A stretch of DNA of 64,000 nucleotides from Diadophis punctatus similis (taxonomy: Eukaryota; Chordata; Lepidosauria; Squamata; Dipsadidae). Made by a program: the position numbers and the translations under genes. Below are positions 43,971-56,592 of this stretch, in pieces. The stretch is from the NCBI GenBank assembly GCA_023053685.1, contig JALIGW010000001.1, forward strand, positions 160,122,547-160,186,546, in the 5' to 3' direction. The notes beneath the pieces are model-generated. The model was not told the DNA's origin, searched no databases, and saw only the letters and a list, made by a program, of their open reading frames with translations. Within the stretch, counting starts at the first letter, position 1. Each line of letters opens with the position of its first letter.

Positions 43971-45809
43971 GTGGCGATACGGGTGGCAAAATGCTCGCAT
44001 TTTTCCGCCCTTATTGCGTCTGCCGACTCCCACCCAGCTGCCCTGTTTAGGGTGACTCGCTCCCTTCTTGCTAAGGAGGGAGGCGAAGACCCCTTGCAGG
44101 GCAGAGCTGAGGAATTTTCTCTGTTTCTGGCAGATAAAGTCACTCAGATTCGGACAGACCTGGACTCTGATTGGGCAGTACAGGCTGAGATGACAGGGAC
44201 TGGCCTTAGTCCTGTTATATGGGAGGAGTTTGAACCGGTGACTCCTGAGGATGTAGACAAGGCCATAGGAGCGATGAGCTCCGCCACTTGTTTATTGGAC
44301 CCGTGTCCCTCCTGGTTGGTTTCGGCCACCAGGGAGGTTTCACGTGGCTGGCTCCAGGTGTTGGTCAACGCTTCTCTGAGAGAGGGGTCCGTCCCGCAGC
44401 CCTTAAAAGTTGCGGTGGTGAGGCCCCTCCTCAAGAAGCCTTCCCTGGACCCGGTGGATTTAAAGAACTTCCGGCCAGTCTCCAACCTTCCCTTTGCGGG
44501 GAAGGTTGTAGAGAAAGTGGTGGCGCTCCAGCTCCTGTTGGATGACACTGATTTTCTGGATCCCTTTCAATCGGGTTTCAGGCGCGGCTACAGTATGGAA
44601 ACGGCTTTGGTCACCCTGATGGATGATCTCTGGCGAGCCCGGGACGGTGGTCACTCCTCCATCCTGGTGCTACTTGACCTCTCAGCGGCTTTCGATACCA
44701 TTGACCATGGTATCCTTCTGCGTCATCTCGGCAAGGTGGGAGTGGGTGGCACTGTCTTGCAGTGGTTCTCCTCCTACCTCTCTGACAGGACGCAGTCGGT
44801 GTTGACAGGGGGGCAGAGGTCAAGCCCTAGGCCCCTACTTTGTGGGGTGCCGCAGGGCTCGGTCCTCTCACCCATCCTGTTTAACATCTACATGAAACCG
44901 CTGGGTGAGATCATCCGACGACACGGGGTGAGGTATCAGCAGTATGCTGATGATACCCAGTTATACATCTCCACCCCGTCTCAATTCAGGGAAGCTGTTG
45001 ACATAATGTGCCGCTGCCTGGACGATGTTAGGGTCTGGATGGGGATGAACCGGCTAAAACTCAACCCTGACAAGACCGAGTGGCTATGGATATTGCCTCC
45101 CAAGGATTGTGTCAATTGTCCCTCCTTGGTTCTTGGGGGGGAGAAATTAACTCCCTCAGAACGGGTTTGCAATTTGGGTGTCCTCCTAGATCCACAGCTA
45201 AAATTGGAGCAACATCTTTCAGCTGTGGCTAGGGGGACCTTTGCACAGGTTCGCCTAGTGCACCAATTGCGACCCTACTTGGAGAGAGAGGCTCTACTCA
45301 CAGTCACTCACGCCCTTATCACCTCCCAGCTGGATTACTGCAACGGGCTCTACATGGGGCTACCCTTGAAGAGTATCTGGAAATTACCCTTGAAGAGTAT
45401 CCGGAGACTACAATTGGTGCAAAATGCAGCTGCGCGAGCTGTGGTGGGTGTGCCTAGGTACACCCACGTAACACCCATTCTCCGCCAGCTGCATTGGCTG
45501 CCCATTAGTCTCCGGATCCAATTTAAGGTGTTGGTTTTGACCTTTAAAGCCCTACATGGCTCAGGGCCAGGGTACCTTCGGGACCGCATCCTGCCGCATA
45601 CCTCCCTACGACCGGTTAGGTCCCACAGAGTTGGTCTTCTCCAGGTCCCATCGACCAAGCAATGCCGGTTGGCGGGGCCGAGGGGGAGAGCCTTCTCTGT
45701 GGGAGCCCCCTCCCTTTGGAACCAACTCCCTCCAGAGATTAGAACTATCCCCACCCTGCTGGCCTTCCGTAAAGCAATAAAAACTTGGCTCTTCCGGCAG
45801 GCGGGGTGA
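43971..45809 (+). CDS. CR1/L3 ORF2: reverse transcriptase part, 612-codon open frame
   Basis: Continues the ORF2 frame after the TGA at 43905. The first ATG is internal to the protein, so this is not a genuine start. RT motifs in order: FRPVSNLPF, FQSGFRRGYSMETAL, LLDLSAAFDTIDH (D236, D242), GVPQGSVLSPILFN and the YADD box (325-328), then NPDKTEWL and CNLGVLLD. The C-terminal region (LQLVQNAAARAVVG, PTLLAFRKAIKTWLF) matches other CR1 pieces in the window. A 24-bp tandem duplication near 45364-45408 repeats a LPLKSI(W/R) segment. It is intact over its length but part of a broken ORF2. Confidence 0.85.
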   Translation: MAIRVAKCSHFSALIASADSHPAALFRVTRSLLAKEGGEDPLQGRAEEFSLFLADKVTQIRTDLDSDWAVQAEMTGTGLSPVIWEEFEPVTPEDVDKAIGAMSSATCLLDPCPSWLVSATREVSRGWLQVLVNASLREGSVPQPLKVAVVRPLLKKPSLDPVDLKNFRPVSNLPFAGKVVEKVVALQLLLDDTDFLDPFQSGFRRGYSMETALVTLMDDLWRARDGGHSSILVLLDLSAAFDTIDHGILLRHLGKVGVGGTVLQWFSSYLSDRTQSVLTGGQRSSPRPLLCGVPQGSVLSPILFNIYMKPLGEIIRRHGVRYQQYADDTQLYISTPSQFREAVDIMCRCLDDVRVWMGMNRLKLNPDKTEWLWILPPKDCVNCPSLVLGGEKLTPSERVCNLGVLLDPQLKLEQHLSAVARGTFAQVRLVHQLRPYLEREALLTVTHALITSQLDYCNGLYMGLPLKSIWKLPLKSIRRLQLVQNAAARAVVGVPRYTHVTPILRQLHWLPISLRIQFKVLVLTFKALHGSGPGYLRDRILPHTSLRPVRSHRVGLLQVPSTKQCRLAGPRGRAFSVGAPSLWNQLPPEIRTIPTLLAFRKAIKTWLFRQAG

Positions 45810-45968
45810 AAGTGAGACCAATTAGATTATATTTGGGTCTCCCCCCTTGGTTTATGAATGTCAGACGTTTTTTTAATTTTTATAATTTTTTAATTATATG
45901 TTTTTATATATAATAATGATTTTATATGTTGTTAGCCGCCCAGAGTCCCTCGGGAGTTGGGCGGCATA

Positions 45969-46129
45969 CAAATCTATTAAAAAATTAAATTAAATTATTA
46001 AATTAAATTAAATTAAATTAAATTAAATTAAATTAAATTAAATTAAATTAAATTAAATTAAATTAAATTAAATTAAATTAAATTATTAAATTAAATTAAA
46101 TTAAATTAAATTAAATTAAATTAAATTAA
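45969..46129. repeat. (TTAAA)n array at the LINE 3' end
   Basis: About 30 pentamers with two small interruptions (attatt), directly continuing the LINE's last bases. Confidence 0.95.
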
Positions 46130-46130
46130 A

Positions 46131-46516
46131 TTGTCGGTTGGCGGGACCACAGGGGAGATCCTTCTCTGTGGAAGCCCCAACTCTCTGGAACCAACTTCCC
46201 CCAGAGATCTGAACTATCCCCACCTTGCTGGCCTTCTGAAAAGCTGTCAAGACATGGCTCTTCCTGCAGGCGGGGTGATAGAGAGACCATTTGAATACCC
46301 TAAGTCTCCCCCATGTATGAATGATTATGCTTGTAATTTTTTAAATTTCTAATTTTTATATTTGTATATTTTTAATGTTTATTATCGTTTTTTTTAATAA
46401 AATGTATTTTCCATGTTGTAAGCTGCCCAGAGTCCTGCAGGAATTGGGCGGCCTATAAAAATGATGAATGAATGAATGAATGAATGAATGAATGAATGAA
46501 TGAACGAATGAATGAA
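46131..46516 (+). mobile_element. Second CR1/L3 LINE 3' fragment with (GAAT)n tail
   Basis: Starts at a point equivalent to 45662 of the first copy ('cggttggcggg..') and includes the C-terminal coding end with substitutions and stops. It then has its own 3' untranslated region and terminal motif ('taagctgcccagagtcctgc', 'gggcggcctataaa'), ending in about 15 GAAT/ATGA units (46462-46516). It abuts the first copy's array. Confidence 0.85.
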
Positions 46517-46529
46517 ATAAAAAACACCC

Positions 46530-48470
46530 TCCCTTCAATGCTGTTCAAAGGACAGAGTCAGACAGACTTGGTTTTATGTCCTACAGACTACTGCCCTGGC
46601 TTTGTTAGTATTTTCCCCTGACTAACTTTCCATGGTTCACTATGGGAAACAGATATTGCTGGATAATAGGAGCCTTGGGTGTTTCTCTGCTACTGAGAAG
46701 AAAAAAAAGAATATAGAAAAAAAAGAAAAAAAAGAAAAAAAGAAAAAAAGTAAATGTAATTACACACACCTAGTGTATGATTCTACTCTAGGCATACCTC
46801 TTACACATTTGGATTGTAGCCGAAGTCTTTCCTTTGATGCATCTATTCTCGAGTTGCAGCAATCTGTGCAAGGAGTACAGATGGGGACTGGGGGAAGCTA
46901 GTTCAATGTGGTAGGACAATAATGCTTATCGGCATTCACAGTTGGGACTGTTTGCAAGTGCCTGCTGCCATTTCCTCCATGCCAAAAGAATCTAGGAGAT
47001 GCCGGTTGAACAATCAAATGAGTGACTGGTGACTTGGGATTGGACTTGAGAAAAGGGAGGAGCCTCTCTACACCAAAGCCTTTCCTCTGAATTCATCCAT
47101 CCTGCAGAATTAGTTTTTTACCTCTGTTCTAGAAAAGCTGTGACTTTCCAGTCCTCCAAGATAATTTGCTCACATAATTGTACATATGTATGTTCATTCC
47201 TATGGTGAAGTTATTACAGTCCAGCTATGGTTTAATGTTCTTTGTAACCCTTGATGCTAAAGAGGCTGATTTCCAAAGAACGAGCAGTGGACTGAATGAA
47301 CTACTGGGAATTGTTTCCTGTACAGTATTTGCACTTTCCTGTAAAGTTTTATAGCCATCAACTTAAGGAGCAAAAAGCACATAAAACATGCCATCTACAG
47401 ACAATTTGGTATATATCAAAGAATAGTTTACCTACTAATTTTAAATTGCTGTCAGTTTTACCTTTACAAGTCATTCTGCCAAATCCCGGGAGAGGCTCAA
47501 ATCTGTTAATTGATAGCAAAGCATTCTCTCCCTCTTTCTCTAGCAGATGGATTGTTGCTTTCAATGATTTTGGTTCTGCCTGTTGCCATTTATGCATCTT
47601 ATGCTGTTTCTAAATTAAAAAGCAAAATGATTTCTTCAAGTCAGGATAATGACACCAATTATATTTGATATATTTATTTTATTTGGTTTGGAGGATTTTT
47701 TTTTCCTGTGCTCTTTCTTCTACTCCATATCAAATGTACTTTTCTCTTATTCCTTTTCTAGACAGGCTGCCAGACACTGATATGAAGGCTAACCTTCCTC
47801 TTCTTCTTCCTCCTCCTCCTCTTGATGTCTCTAGTTGTCCACAACCTGACCTTCCACAGCTGAATGACTGGTTTGGCAAATTTCTTTTTGCACAGTTTGT
47901 TTTGTTTTTAATGCAAACTTAACCTCTGCTTTCATAGTTTAAAAATGTACATGGTTTCTAACAGGAGCCTTCTGAAATGTAACACAGCTGATTTGTTGTA
48001 TAATGAAATCCAAATTGTTCCAGAAAAAGGTGCAATTATACAGCGTGTAATACACAAATAAATTGACTTAATGCTACATTATAATGGAAACTGTGCAAAA
48101 TCCTCTACACAAGCACAATAAAATAATAAAAAGTAATAGAACAGGTAATAGATGTAAAATAAATGCTAAAAAAGTAGTTCAAATCATTTTCATACCAGTC
48201 AAAAGATACCGAGAAGGGCGCATCCAATCACAATAAAACACCAGAATGAAACACTTCTAAATAGTAATATAAATTTTTGTGGACACTTCATGTCCCATGA
48301 TGTGGAATTGACATATAGTTTGGTTTTCTCCTTCCTAATGTAAGCCACAGTTTTACAGTCCTAGTGAAAACATTTTATTGCTGTGGATGTATTAGACATG
48401 GTTCATTTCCTCTCTCAGTATGGCTTTAATTTTCCACATCCATGGCTTGACATAGACCCAAACATCAGAA
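46530..48470. other. Noncoding DNA, with (AAAAAG)n near 46.7 kb
   Basis: An A-rich (AAAAG)n-like patch lies at 46698-46750 and a TTC/CTC-rich patch at 47798-47822. Otherwise it looks unique, with no family recognised. Confidence 0.45.
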
Positions 48471-48734
48471 GATGGTTCTCTGCTATTAAACAGTCTGGTG
48501 TGCGCAGGCGCGCGTCTTTTCTCTCCCTCCCCTTTGATTGCTTTACAATTTAATCTATAGTTCATTCCATTAACCCTTTCCATTTTAATATCGCCAGAGC
48601 CTTGCCGCCTCCTTAATGCAAAGATAAACATCTCCGCCACCCAAGGTTTTATGCTCCTATGCCCAGAGGATTAGGATGATGAAAAACAAGGATAAGTTTC
48701 TTCCTCTCCGACTAACTTTTTCTCTTTCCTGCTC

Positions 48735-49130
48735 CTCCTCCTCGCGTGCAGGCTTCGGCCCGAGACCGGAGCGCGCGCGCTTTTTCGGGCCAGGGAGCAA
48801 CAACACCCCCCAATACTTTCCCGCTGCTTCCTTCTTTCGGCTTCAGACGTACGGCGCCAAGCGCCAAGCTTGCACCGACTCTCCCCACCGTGCGTGCGCG
48901 GGAGACGGCGGCGGCGGGGTGGGGGTGGCGGGGGAGCCGAGGCTATTTAAAGAAAGACATGATCTCCTTCTTTCCCGTCCTCAGTGTTGTCACATCCGAT
49001 ATCCATCCCTTCCGGCGGGGGAAGTGTCTCCGGGAGGGTCAGCGGAGCAGGTTGTGCCTGGAGGCACCTCGCCTCCGGTACAAAAGACTCGACTCAACTC
49101 CTGTTAGGGGCTGGGTGGGCTATCGGAGGT
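48735..49130. promoter_or_regulatory. CpG island, candidate promoter / first exon
   Basis: This stretch is the only dense CpG cluster not explained by a transposon. By hand count there are over 20 CpG in 48741-48960. It includes GCGCGCGCGC and GGCGGCGGCGGGG and a TATA-like TATTTAAA at 48947-48954. The surroundings are AT-rich and CpG-poor, as in vertebrates generally. The direction of transcription is not clear; TATTTAAA reads TTTAAATA on the other strand. Open frames here (48676-49107, 48746-49132) are GC-driven and resemble no protein I know. Confidence 0.55.
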
Positions 49131-49500
49131 GACGGACTGCCAGCTCAGTCTGCGGGCCAGCCGTGAGGATCGCCTTGAAATGTTAAAGAGCTTAATTACG
49201 GCCCTTTCGTATATCACTTCGCCAGGGCTGCAGCTCGCGTAGCCCAGGGCAGGTGCTTTTCAGAGGATTCCCCAGGGTCAGCGCCAACTTCGTGGCTCTG
49301 ACAAGTTGGGGACGGGAAGAGGAAGGAGAAAAACAAGTGGTTCCCAAGCCTCTCGCAGCCTCTCTGAGATGAGACCGCTGCGGAAACTCTCTGGGACTCT
49401 CTTTTTTGGTGCTTTAGGAAAATGTTGGCTACCCCATTGAGATAAAATGGAGCAGGTATATCTGGGTTTTCTTTACAGTTCCAGCCCCCACGTCTTTCCT
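49131..49500. other. Flank of the CpG island, unassigned
   Basis: Moderately GC-rich sequence that could be exon 1 or promoter-proximal DNA. No splice site or coding frame is convincing. The long minus-strand frame 49214-49711 runs through a SINE and is not supported. Confidence 0.4.
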
Positions 49501-49511
49501 TTGCTTCGTCA

Positions 49512-49665
49512 GTACTCTTTAGCCATGAAAGCCAGCTGGGTAACTGGGCCAGTCGCTCTCTCGACCCAACTCGCCTCACAGGGTTGTTGTTGTGGGGAAA
49601 ATAGGAGGAGGGAGGCGTGTTATTATTTGTAAAAATAATAAAGGCGGGAATGGGATACAAATAAA
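49512..49665 (+). mobile_element. tRNA-SINE (CR1-type tail), 5'-truncated
   Basis: Contains 'ccatgaaagccagctgggta', 'cctcacagggttgttgttgt', 'ggggaaaataggagga' and the 3' end 'aataataaaggcggg..atacaaataaat'. This is the forward form of the SINE split at 5953-7195. Confidence 0.75.
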
Positions 49666-49669
49666 TGTG

Positions 49670-50060
49670 TAGAGATAGAGGTACATAACATGGCATGAAA
49701 TATATGCTCATGCCATGGCAATGATGGCATGAATTTCTTGGGATCAGGGGACAGAATCCTGGGGAATCACTGTTACAAACATGTTGTTTACTAAGCGAAT
49801 TACAGTATGAATAGGTATGTGCCTACCCAGAATAAAAGCTATTGCATTCAGTAAGGTTTAGTCACAAGTAATTGCATAAAAAATTACTGTAACAATCATG
49901 GTTGTGGGGGAACATAACAACTCATAATACATGCGTTATAAAAGGTTACTAGAATAAATAAACTTTAATCAATAATAACATTAGAACAAATTCATTTCTA
50001 TTCAAAGCTAACATAAACTTCATGTGTTATATTACTCTTCCATGCCTAAACAATGTTCCA
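49670..50060. other. Noncoding AT-rich DNA
   Basis: Nothing recognised. Confidence 0.4.
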
Positions 50061-50061
50061 G

Positions 50062-50213
<152 letters not shown>

Positions 50214-53200
50214 ATTTCTGAATTAGAAAAAAGTCAGTCTCTCCAATCATTTTGATTTGCTTAATATTTTTTAACTTAAAATGTTCCTGAAAGCAATGGT
50301 AGTTAACCAATCAGCCAAGGCAAAATCATTTAAATTCTCATTTTATTAAGCAATAATGTACAATATTTCTTCTTACATTTTAAAAAAAAATTTCTTAGAA
50401 ATATCCCTTAGGTTTTTTTTAATCATTCAATGTTCAGCTCTTTGATGTGTTTATAGCTTTATGCCTGCTTGGTTGTTGATGGACCTATTGGCTATTAATG
50501 TCTAAAAGGTATTGATATGGAGGCAGTTTTTAAACAAAAAAATGTAAGTAATATTAAAAATGAAGTGTTGATATTTAAATTATATCGTGAATAAATATAC
50601 TACTCAGTCTTTAACTCAGTTGTGAACAACTTTTTTATTTGTCACCATTAAGGACCTTCAACTTGTATTATAAATAAAAAATGTGGTGTTTGGATGTTTA
50701 GGATTAATTCATACATACATATACCATATTTCATTACTCTGGGCCTATTTATTAATGGCTGACAGCTGTAACCGCAAATATTCCATAATTGTGTGCAAGG
50801 AAATTCAAGGTGATAATCAAAATTCCAGTTATAGTGGACATACCGTAATTGAGAAAACTTGAGCATCAAGTTCTTGTATGCATTAACAAGTTACCAACTG
50901 AATAGCCATGCGTGAATTGACTCTTTAAAATGACAAAAAAAATCTGAAATTGCAAATTCTAATATTTAAATGAAATGTTTTGTTTCCTCTGAAATAAAGA
51001 TTGAAAATAGTAAGCAGTAAAACATTTCAAACCAAAAAAAGGAAAGAAGTCCAGTTGCCATGACTCAATTTACAAACAACTCTACCTGGATGCCTGAGAA
51101 TCTTCATTGGAAGATGTCAGCATATTGGTTCAAGTAGTTAATGAAACATCCTTACTGACTAAAGTTTCTTTAGCAACTGAACCGAGGTTTACTGAGACTA
51201 AGTAAACTAAGTAAAATTTAAACTGTGTCCCTCTGCCATTATTTATCATTTATGATGCATTTCGCTTTATGTTACACTAACAAGCTAATCTTTATGGAAA
51301 GAAAAAATAGATATACATTAAATCAAATTATTCAAATCAAGCAGGAAAATGTTCAAGTATAATCATGAACAAAGGAATCAAAGATAGCTTCCCAAGTAAA
51401 ATAGTTGAACTAGTCATAATCAAGAGTGTCTTCTATATTGAATAGGAACATTGGTTTTAGTTTTTAATCATGGAAATGATTTTTCCATGATTTTAATCAT
51501 TTTGCACCCATTTGCTGTATTATCGCAGAACAATAGTTTTGTGAATGTGCTTTGCAGATAAGATTATTATTTTCATTTTCTTCCAACTTAAGTGTTTGCA
51601 GTCTCCTATTCAACAATGGGTGGAATACATCCTTTGAACCTCCAAATTCAGCTTCCACCTCATGTCGGTCTATCTGATGTCAAATGCTGCTACACTCCTG
51701 CACCAGAAACGTAATCTGAATGGTCAACGGTCATGCTACGTTTTCTTCAGGAAATGCAATCTTCTTTTGAACAAGAACATTTATTTTCTTATATTGGTTC
51801 TATGGAATTTATGGCAAATGAATAAGTGGAAATAATTCTCTAGCGAGGAATTGTCAATTGAAAGAAATGAACTGCTTGGATTGATTGCTCTTTTATTTGA
51901 AGTTGTAAAGAAGTTTATATTCTTTATAACTAGGGAGAAATCAGGGAGGTTTAATTTTCTTCTTTTGAATGTCCTTTTTCATACCTAATTATTTTTGTGC
52001 ATTGCCAGGTGGTGCTAAAAAACACGCATTCAGTATACTTTCAATGGCGGGGAAGGCAGGAATTGGGGAGATAAGCATGGAATACATGGAAAAGAGGAGG
52101 GGCAGTGCAAATATCTTATTTGGCCCTGAGAGTGTAGTGTCTGGTGTTTTGGAATACCCAACAGTCATATAGTTGTGATGACATGATTGACAATTCTTGA
52201 CTACAAACTGTTGTGGGCTGGTGAGGAGTAAATAAGCTATCAATACAGAGCTGCATGGCAGGCTGGCATTCCAGTGGAACATGTCTTCTTGCAGTAGCTT
52301 CCACCCGATGACAGCTACAATCACGAGTGGCTCCAGGCTGCTGCTTTGCTGCAGGCCACATTCAATTATGTTGGACTGCATTATTCCCTGGTGAAGCTGT
52401 CACCTTCCAGCCTGTGAAGTGATAGCATGAAGAGGATCCTGAAATCTTGGCAGTTCTTGCTTGCAGTTACGGGAAACAGGGGAAGCAATGTCACGAAGCA
52501 GCAACCGCCAGGCCTCAGCTTCTTCACATGCTGTTGGGCCTGTGGAGGAGAAGTATTAGAAGGTAAAACAATTCAAGGAACTGAGGCAGACTTCAGAAAA
52601 AAGTAAAGGATCCTCATATGGGTATTTCAACTAAACCCATGTTAAGAAAAGGAAGATGTGGGAAGATGCCCCTTTCTTTTCCGTATTTGTATATATGTTC
52701 CTCACCAGCCTTTTGAGGAGAGGATTTTACATGCAACCATATCTACATGTATGAAACTGAAACTGATGATGGTGCAGCATGGTGGTTGTTTTCCCAAGAC
52801 AGTTACCGTAAACATTTTCAAAGATAGTTAAGCCCTGGAGGTATCTCAGATTGAGGATAGCTTATTGGCGGGCATGATGTGATTTGGTATGAATCCCAAC
52901 ATGTGTCTTGACTATATCCTTTGGGGTTGAGGCTAGATGACAACCCTGGGGGCTTAGTAACAGGACACAGGCTTTTGGTGCAAAAAAGCCTGGATTGGCT
53001 TGTATCTGTCCTAGGGCTGTTCAATGACCTGTGTAAAATCTGCCTGAAAGCTGCCTTTACTCCTCCGTGACAGAATCTTAGGTGCATACAATGAGTTCTT
53101 ATTTGAGAGAGCTCTCCTAAAGAAGCAGAAAGATCTGACTCCTAATGCCATCTTCTCCTCTTCCTGAGGTTGGGAAAATTTGATGGACACAACCTAGGTA

Positions 53201-53732
53201 TACAGTGCTGACCATGTCCGTAATCAATTATTATGGGCTGGGAAGAAACCTGGGGTGTGTGAGAGAGAATAAAATATTTTCATAGACATTTCCATGAGTT
53301 AAATAGAGCATACTGAAGTAACCAACGCTTTTTTTCCAGAAAAGAAAACTCATACATTTGGAGCATATGTTTTGAAATTAAATATACTTTTTAATGGGCA
53401 ATAGGTTCCAGTATAATTTATCTCTCAATAGCTTATTCCAAACAAATACATATACACCTCTACAAGCTGATACAGCATTTGTTAAAACATAACTCAAGAT
53501 AGCAAAATGTGATCATGTTTAGGTTGATTCTTCTGTATTTAATAACTTCCCTTCTTCACAATTTGTTAGCACCATTTGTTGACTTGAGGGGTTATGGCTA
53601 ACACTTTCTGGGGCTGCCTGGTTGTTGAGAGCTCAGGTTGTGCTCCTCTGGTTAGTACATTTGCTCTGATGACTTTTCAGTCAGCTGTTTTTCCAAGCTG
53701 TACCCTCTGAAAATATTTGGTGCTTGTTGAAG
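50214..53732. other. Long noncoding stretch, apparently unique
   Basis: There are no clear transposons over 3.5 kb apart from a scrap at 51044-51120 related to the 24.5-kb inverted repeat. In an otherwise transposon-dense window this absence is notable. A weak exon candidate lies at 52404-52539 (minus). Confidence 0.4.
52404..52539 (-). other. Weak candidate exon (minus strand)
   Basis: On the minus strand a pyrimidine-rich acceptor-like stretch ('taatacttctcctccacag') precedes a 136-bp segment. That segment ends at a donor-like 'ggaag|gtgaca'. Two of the frames are open across it and the composition looks protein-like, but no family is recognised. It could equally be chance. Confidence 0.18.
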
Positions 53733-53832
53733 CAGAGAGAGAGAGAGAGAGGAAGGAAGGAAGGAAGGAAGGAAGGAAGGAAGGAAGGAAGGGAGGGAGG
53801 GAGGGAGGGAGGGAGGGAGGGAGGGAGGGAGG
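53733..53832. repeat. (GA)n(GGAA)n(GGGA)n compound microsatellite
   Basis: About 18 bp GA, 40 bp GGAA and 42 bp GGGA. Confidence 0.96.
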
Positions 53833-54728
53833 AAAGCTTCATCTTTATCTTAGCAAAGCTAGTAATTATCCTACCATTGTGTTAATTAACTGCTAGTGCA
53901 CAAATTAGCACACTTTACTTTTATGTCTTCTTTGTACCTTACAAGTGAACTATGTGTTTCTAAGCAAAACTGAAGGTCTGCTTCTTTATTTTCAAGGGAA
54001 CGATAGAGGTATCTATGTCCATCTTAGTTGCTCCTGCTACAGTCTTCAGTTATCTGTATGCTAACTACATCTAGCTAATGCGGTCTGTTCTCTGTAAGAC
54101 TCTTAGAAGTTGTGGATTGTTAAGCTTTTCCACCCTACCCACCAGCAGGTCGTGTGTTTTTTTCCTTTTCCATCTTTCCTTTTTCCATGTTTTTGATGCT
54201 ATATCTTACCAAATGACCAGGCATGGTGAATTTGAAAACCTGCTCCTAACATTGAGATCTGGTTGTTCCTAATAAAAGGCATTTCTGTTGAATTTGGTAC
54301 TATTGCTGCTACACTGAGTTGGATACCCACACATAGATGGAAGAGCTCCATTAAAATCCAGGGATAAATAAGTTATAAATAACTTAAGTTTCACTGAATG
54401 AATTGTGCTGTTCTATGTTTTGCTAAATGTGTAGTCAACATTATTTTTTAATATAAATGACTTAAGGGCATTATCTTTATCTATATCTATACCGATAGGG
54501 TCATCAGTGCAGCAAAAAGTAACATACAGTCTTCTGATTGGCATACATACAGTATAATACAATCTACTGTGCCATCATCACGAACAGTTAACTGTATCAA
54601 TTCTAGAATCTGAGGCAGGATTCCCTAAATAACACGTGTTAGAGAGTTAATGACCCTCATGCCTGGCATAACTGCTTTAAAAAAATACCCAATTAGCCAT
54701 TTTTATAACATGCAGTGCTTTTCCCCCC
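53833..54728. other. Noncoding DNA, nothing recognised
   Basis: No repeats or coding resemblance noticed. Confidence 0.4.
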
Positions 54729-54940
54729 TTCTTTTTAAAACCCCGTAGTCCCTTAATTCAGGGGAGAGTCAGGGCGACTGAATGGAGCTGAACATTTACT
54801 GGCCTTCTTGATGCCTATGTGGAGTTCACAGCAGATAGTTTTTCTTCGTGCCCTGAGAGAGAAACATCTGCCACTACCTAGAATTAAAGTCTCAGCCTTC
54901 CGAGGGGGAGCAAGCATCTTCACCACTAGGCCACCATGAT
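54729..54940 (-). mobile_element. tRNA-derived SINE (second family), reverse
   Basis: Same family as 18033-18272: shared 'agtcccttaattcagg', 'tttactgg', 'gcagata', 'gaaacatctgcc.ctaccta' and 'actaggccaccatg'. The minus-strand head is tRNA-like. A weak duplication (atgcagtg against atgcaccagtg) may flank it. Confidence 0.75.
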
Positions 54941-54960
54941 GCACCAGTGTTGAACTAGGT

Positions 54961-55508
<548 letters not shown>

Positions 55509-55516
55509 AACTAGGT

Positions 55517-55924
55517 GAATCTTTGGGGGGGCTTGCATCTTTAGTTTATTTCTCACATGTTCAGTCCTTCTAGTCAGTAGAATGCAACTTTACGTAGATT
55601 CAGAGCTTCAGATGCCTTTGAGATATTCGCTTACTCCTATATGAAAGCTTACAGCAGCACATTTAAGTGATTCAAATACTTAGAAGTGTTTCCAATGGAA
55701 TTTGCACTGGCTAAATACTGCTAAGTAACCTTTTGAATAACTAGGAGGATTTCTAAATAATCTTCCATCAAGTAAAGCAACAGTTAATCAGTGGGACTGT
55801 GAATTTCAGGCACAGTTTATTTTGTAATGAAATATTTATGGTGATGTACTATTTTAAGAGAACATGAGGAGAAGAATATATTAAATGTGGGGCTTTTTCC
55901 ATTAATTAATTTAGTTTTTTATTT
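55517..55924. other. Noncoding DNA, nothing recognised
   Basis: No repeat or coding signal. Confidence 0.4.
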
Positions 55925-56000
55925 TTTATTTATTTATTTATTAGTTGCATTTGTATGCCGCCCACTCCACAGAGACTCTGGGCGGCATTTAAATGTTTCT
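55925..56000 (-). mobile_element. CR1/L3 LINE 3' tail with (ATTT)n, reverse
   Basis: The plus strand reads (ATTT)n, then 'gcatttgtatgccgcccact', then 'cagagactctgggcggc'. This is the reverse of the terminal motif of the LINE at 45.9 kb, with an AAAT-type tail microsatellite. Confidence 0.75.

Positions 56001-56592
<592 letters not shown>

Larger units (their letters stand above)
42975..46129 (+). mobile_element. Near full-length CR1/L3-type LINE with microsatellite tail
   Basis: Contains the endonuclease and reverse transcriptase of ORF2, a short 3' untranslated region, the terminal motif 'gttagccgcccagagtccct' and 'gggcggcatacaaat', then a (TTAAA)n array of about 150 bp. The GC-rich coding region stands out against AT-rich flanks. 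It lacks a visible ORF1 and is probably 5'-truncated just before the endonuclease. The type matches snake L3 CR1 elements known to end in, and seed, microsatellites. Confidence 0.85.

Noticed and set aside
48676..49107. 143-codon frame over the CpG island
   Set aside because: GC-rich DNA has few stops by chance. There is no domain, and the frame starts in AT-rich DNA with no supporting signal.
49214..49711. 165-codon minus-strand frame
   Set aside because: It runs antisense through a SINE and has no recognisable domain.
51989..52381. 130-codon minus-strand frame next to the exon candidate
   Set aside because: The sequence resembles no family I know and has no splice or start context. Kept only as part of the unassigned region.
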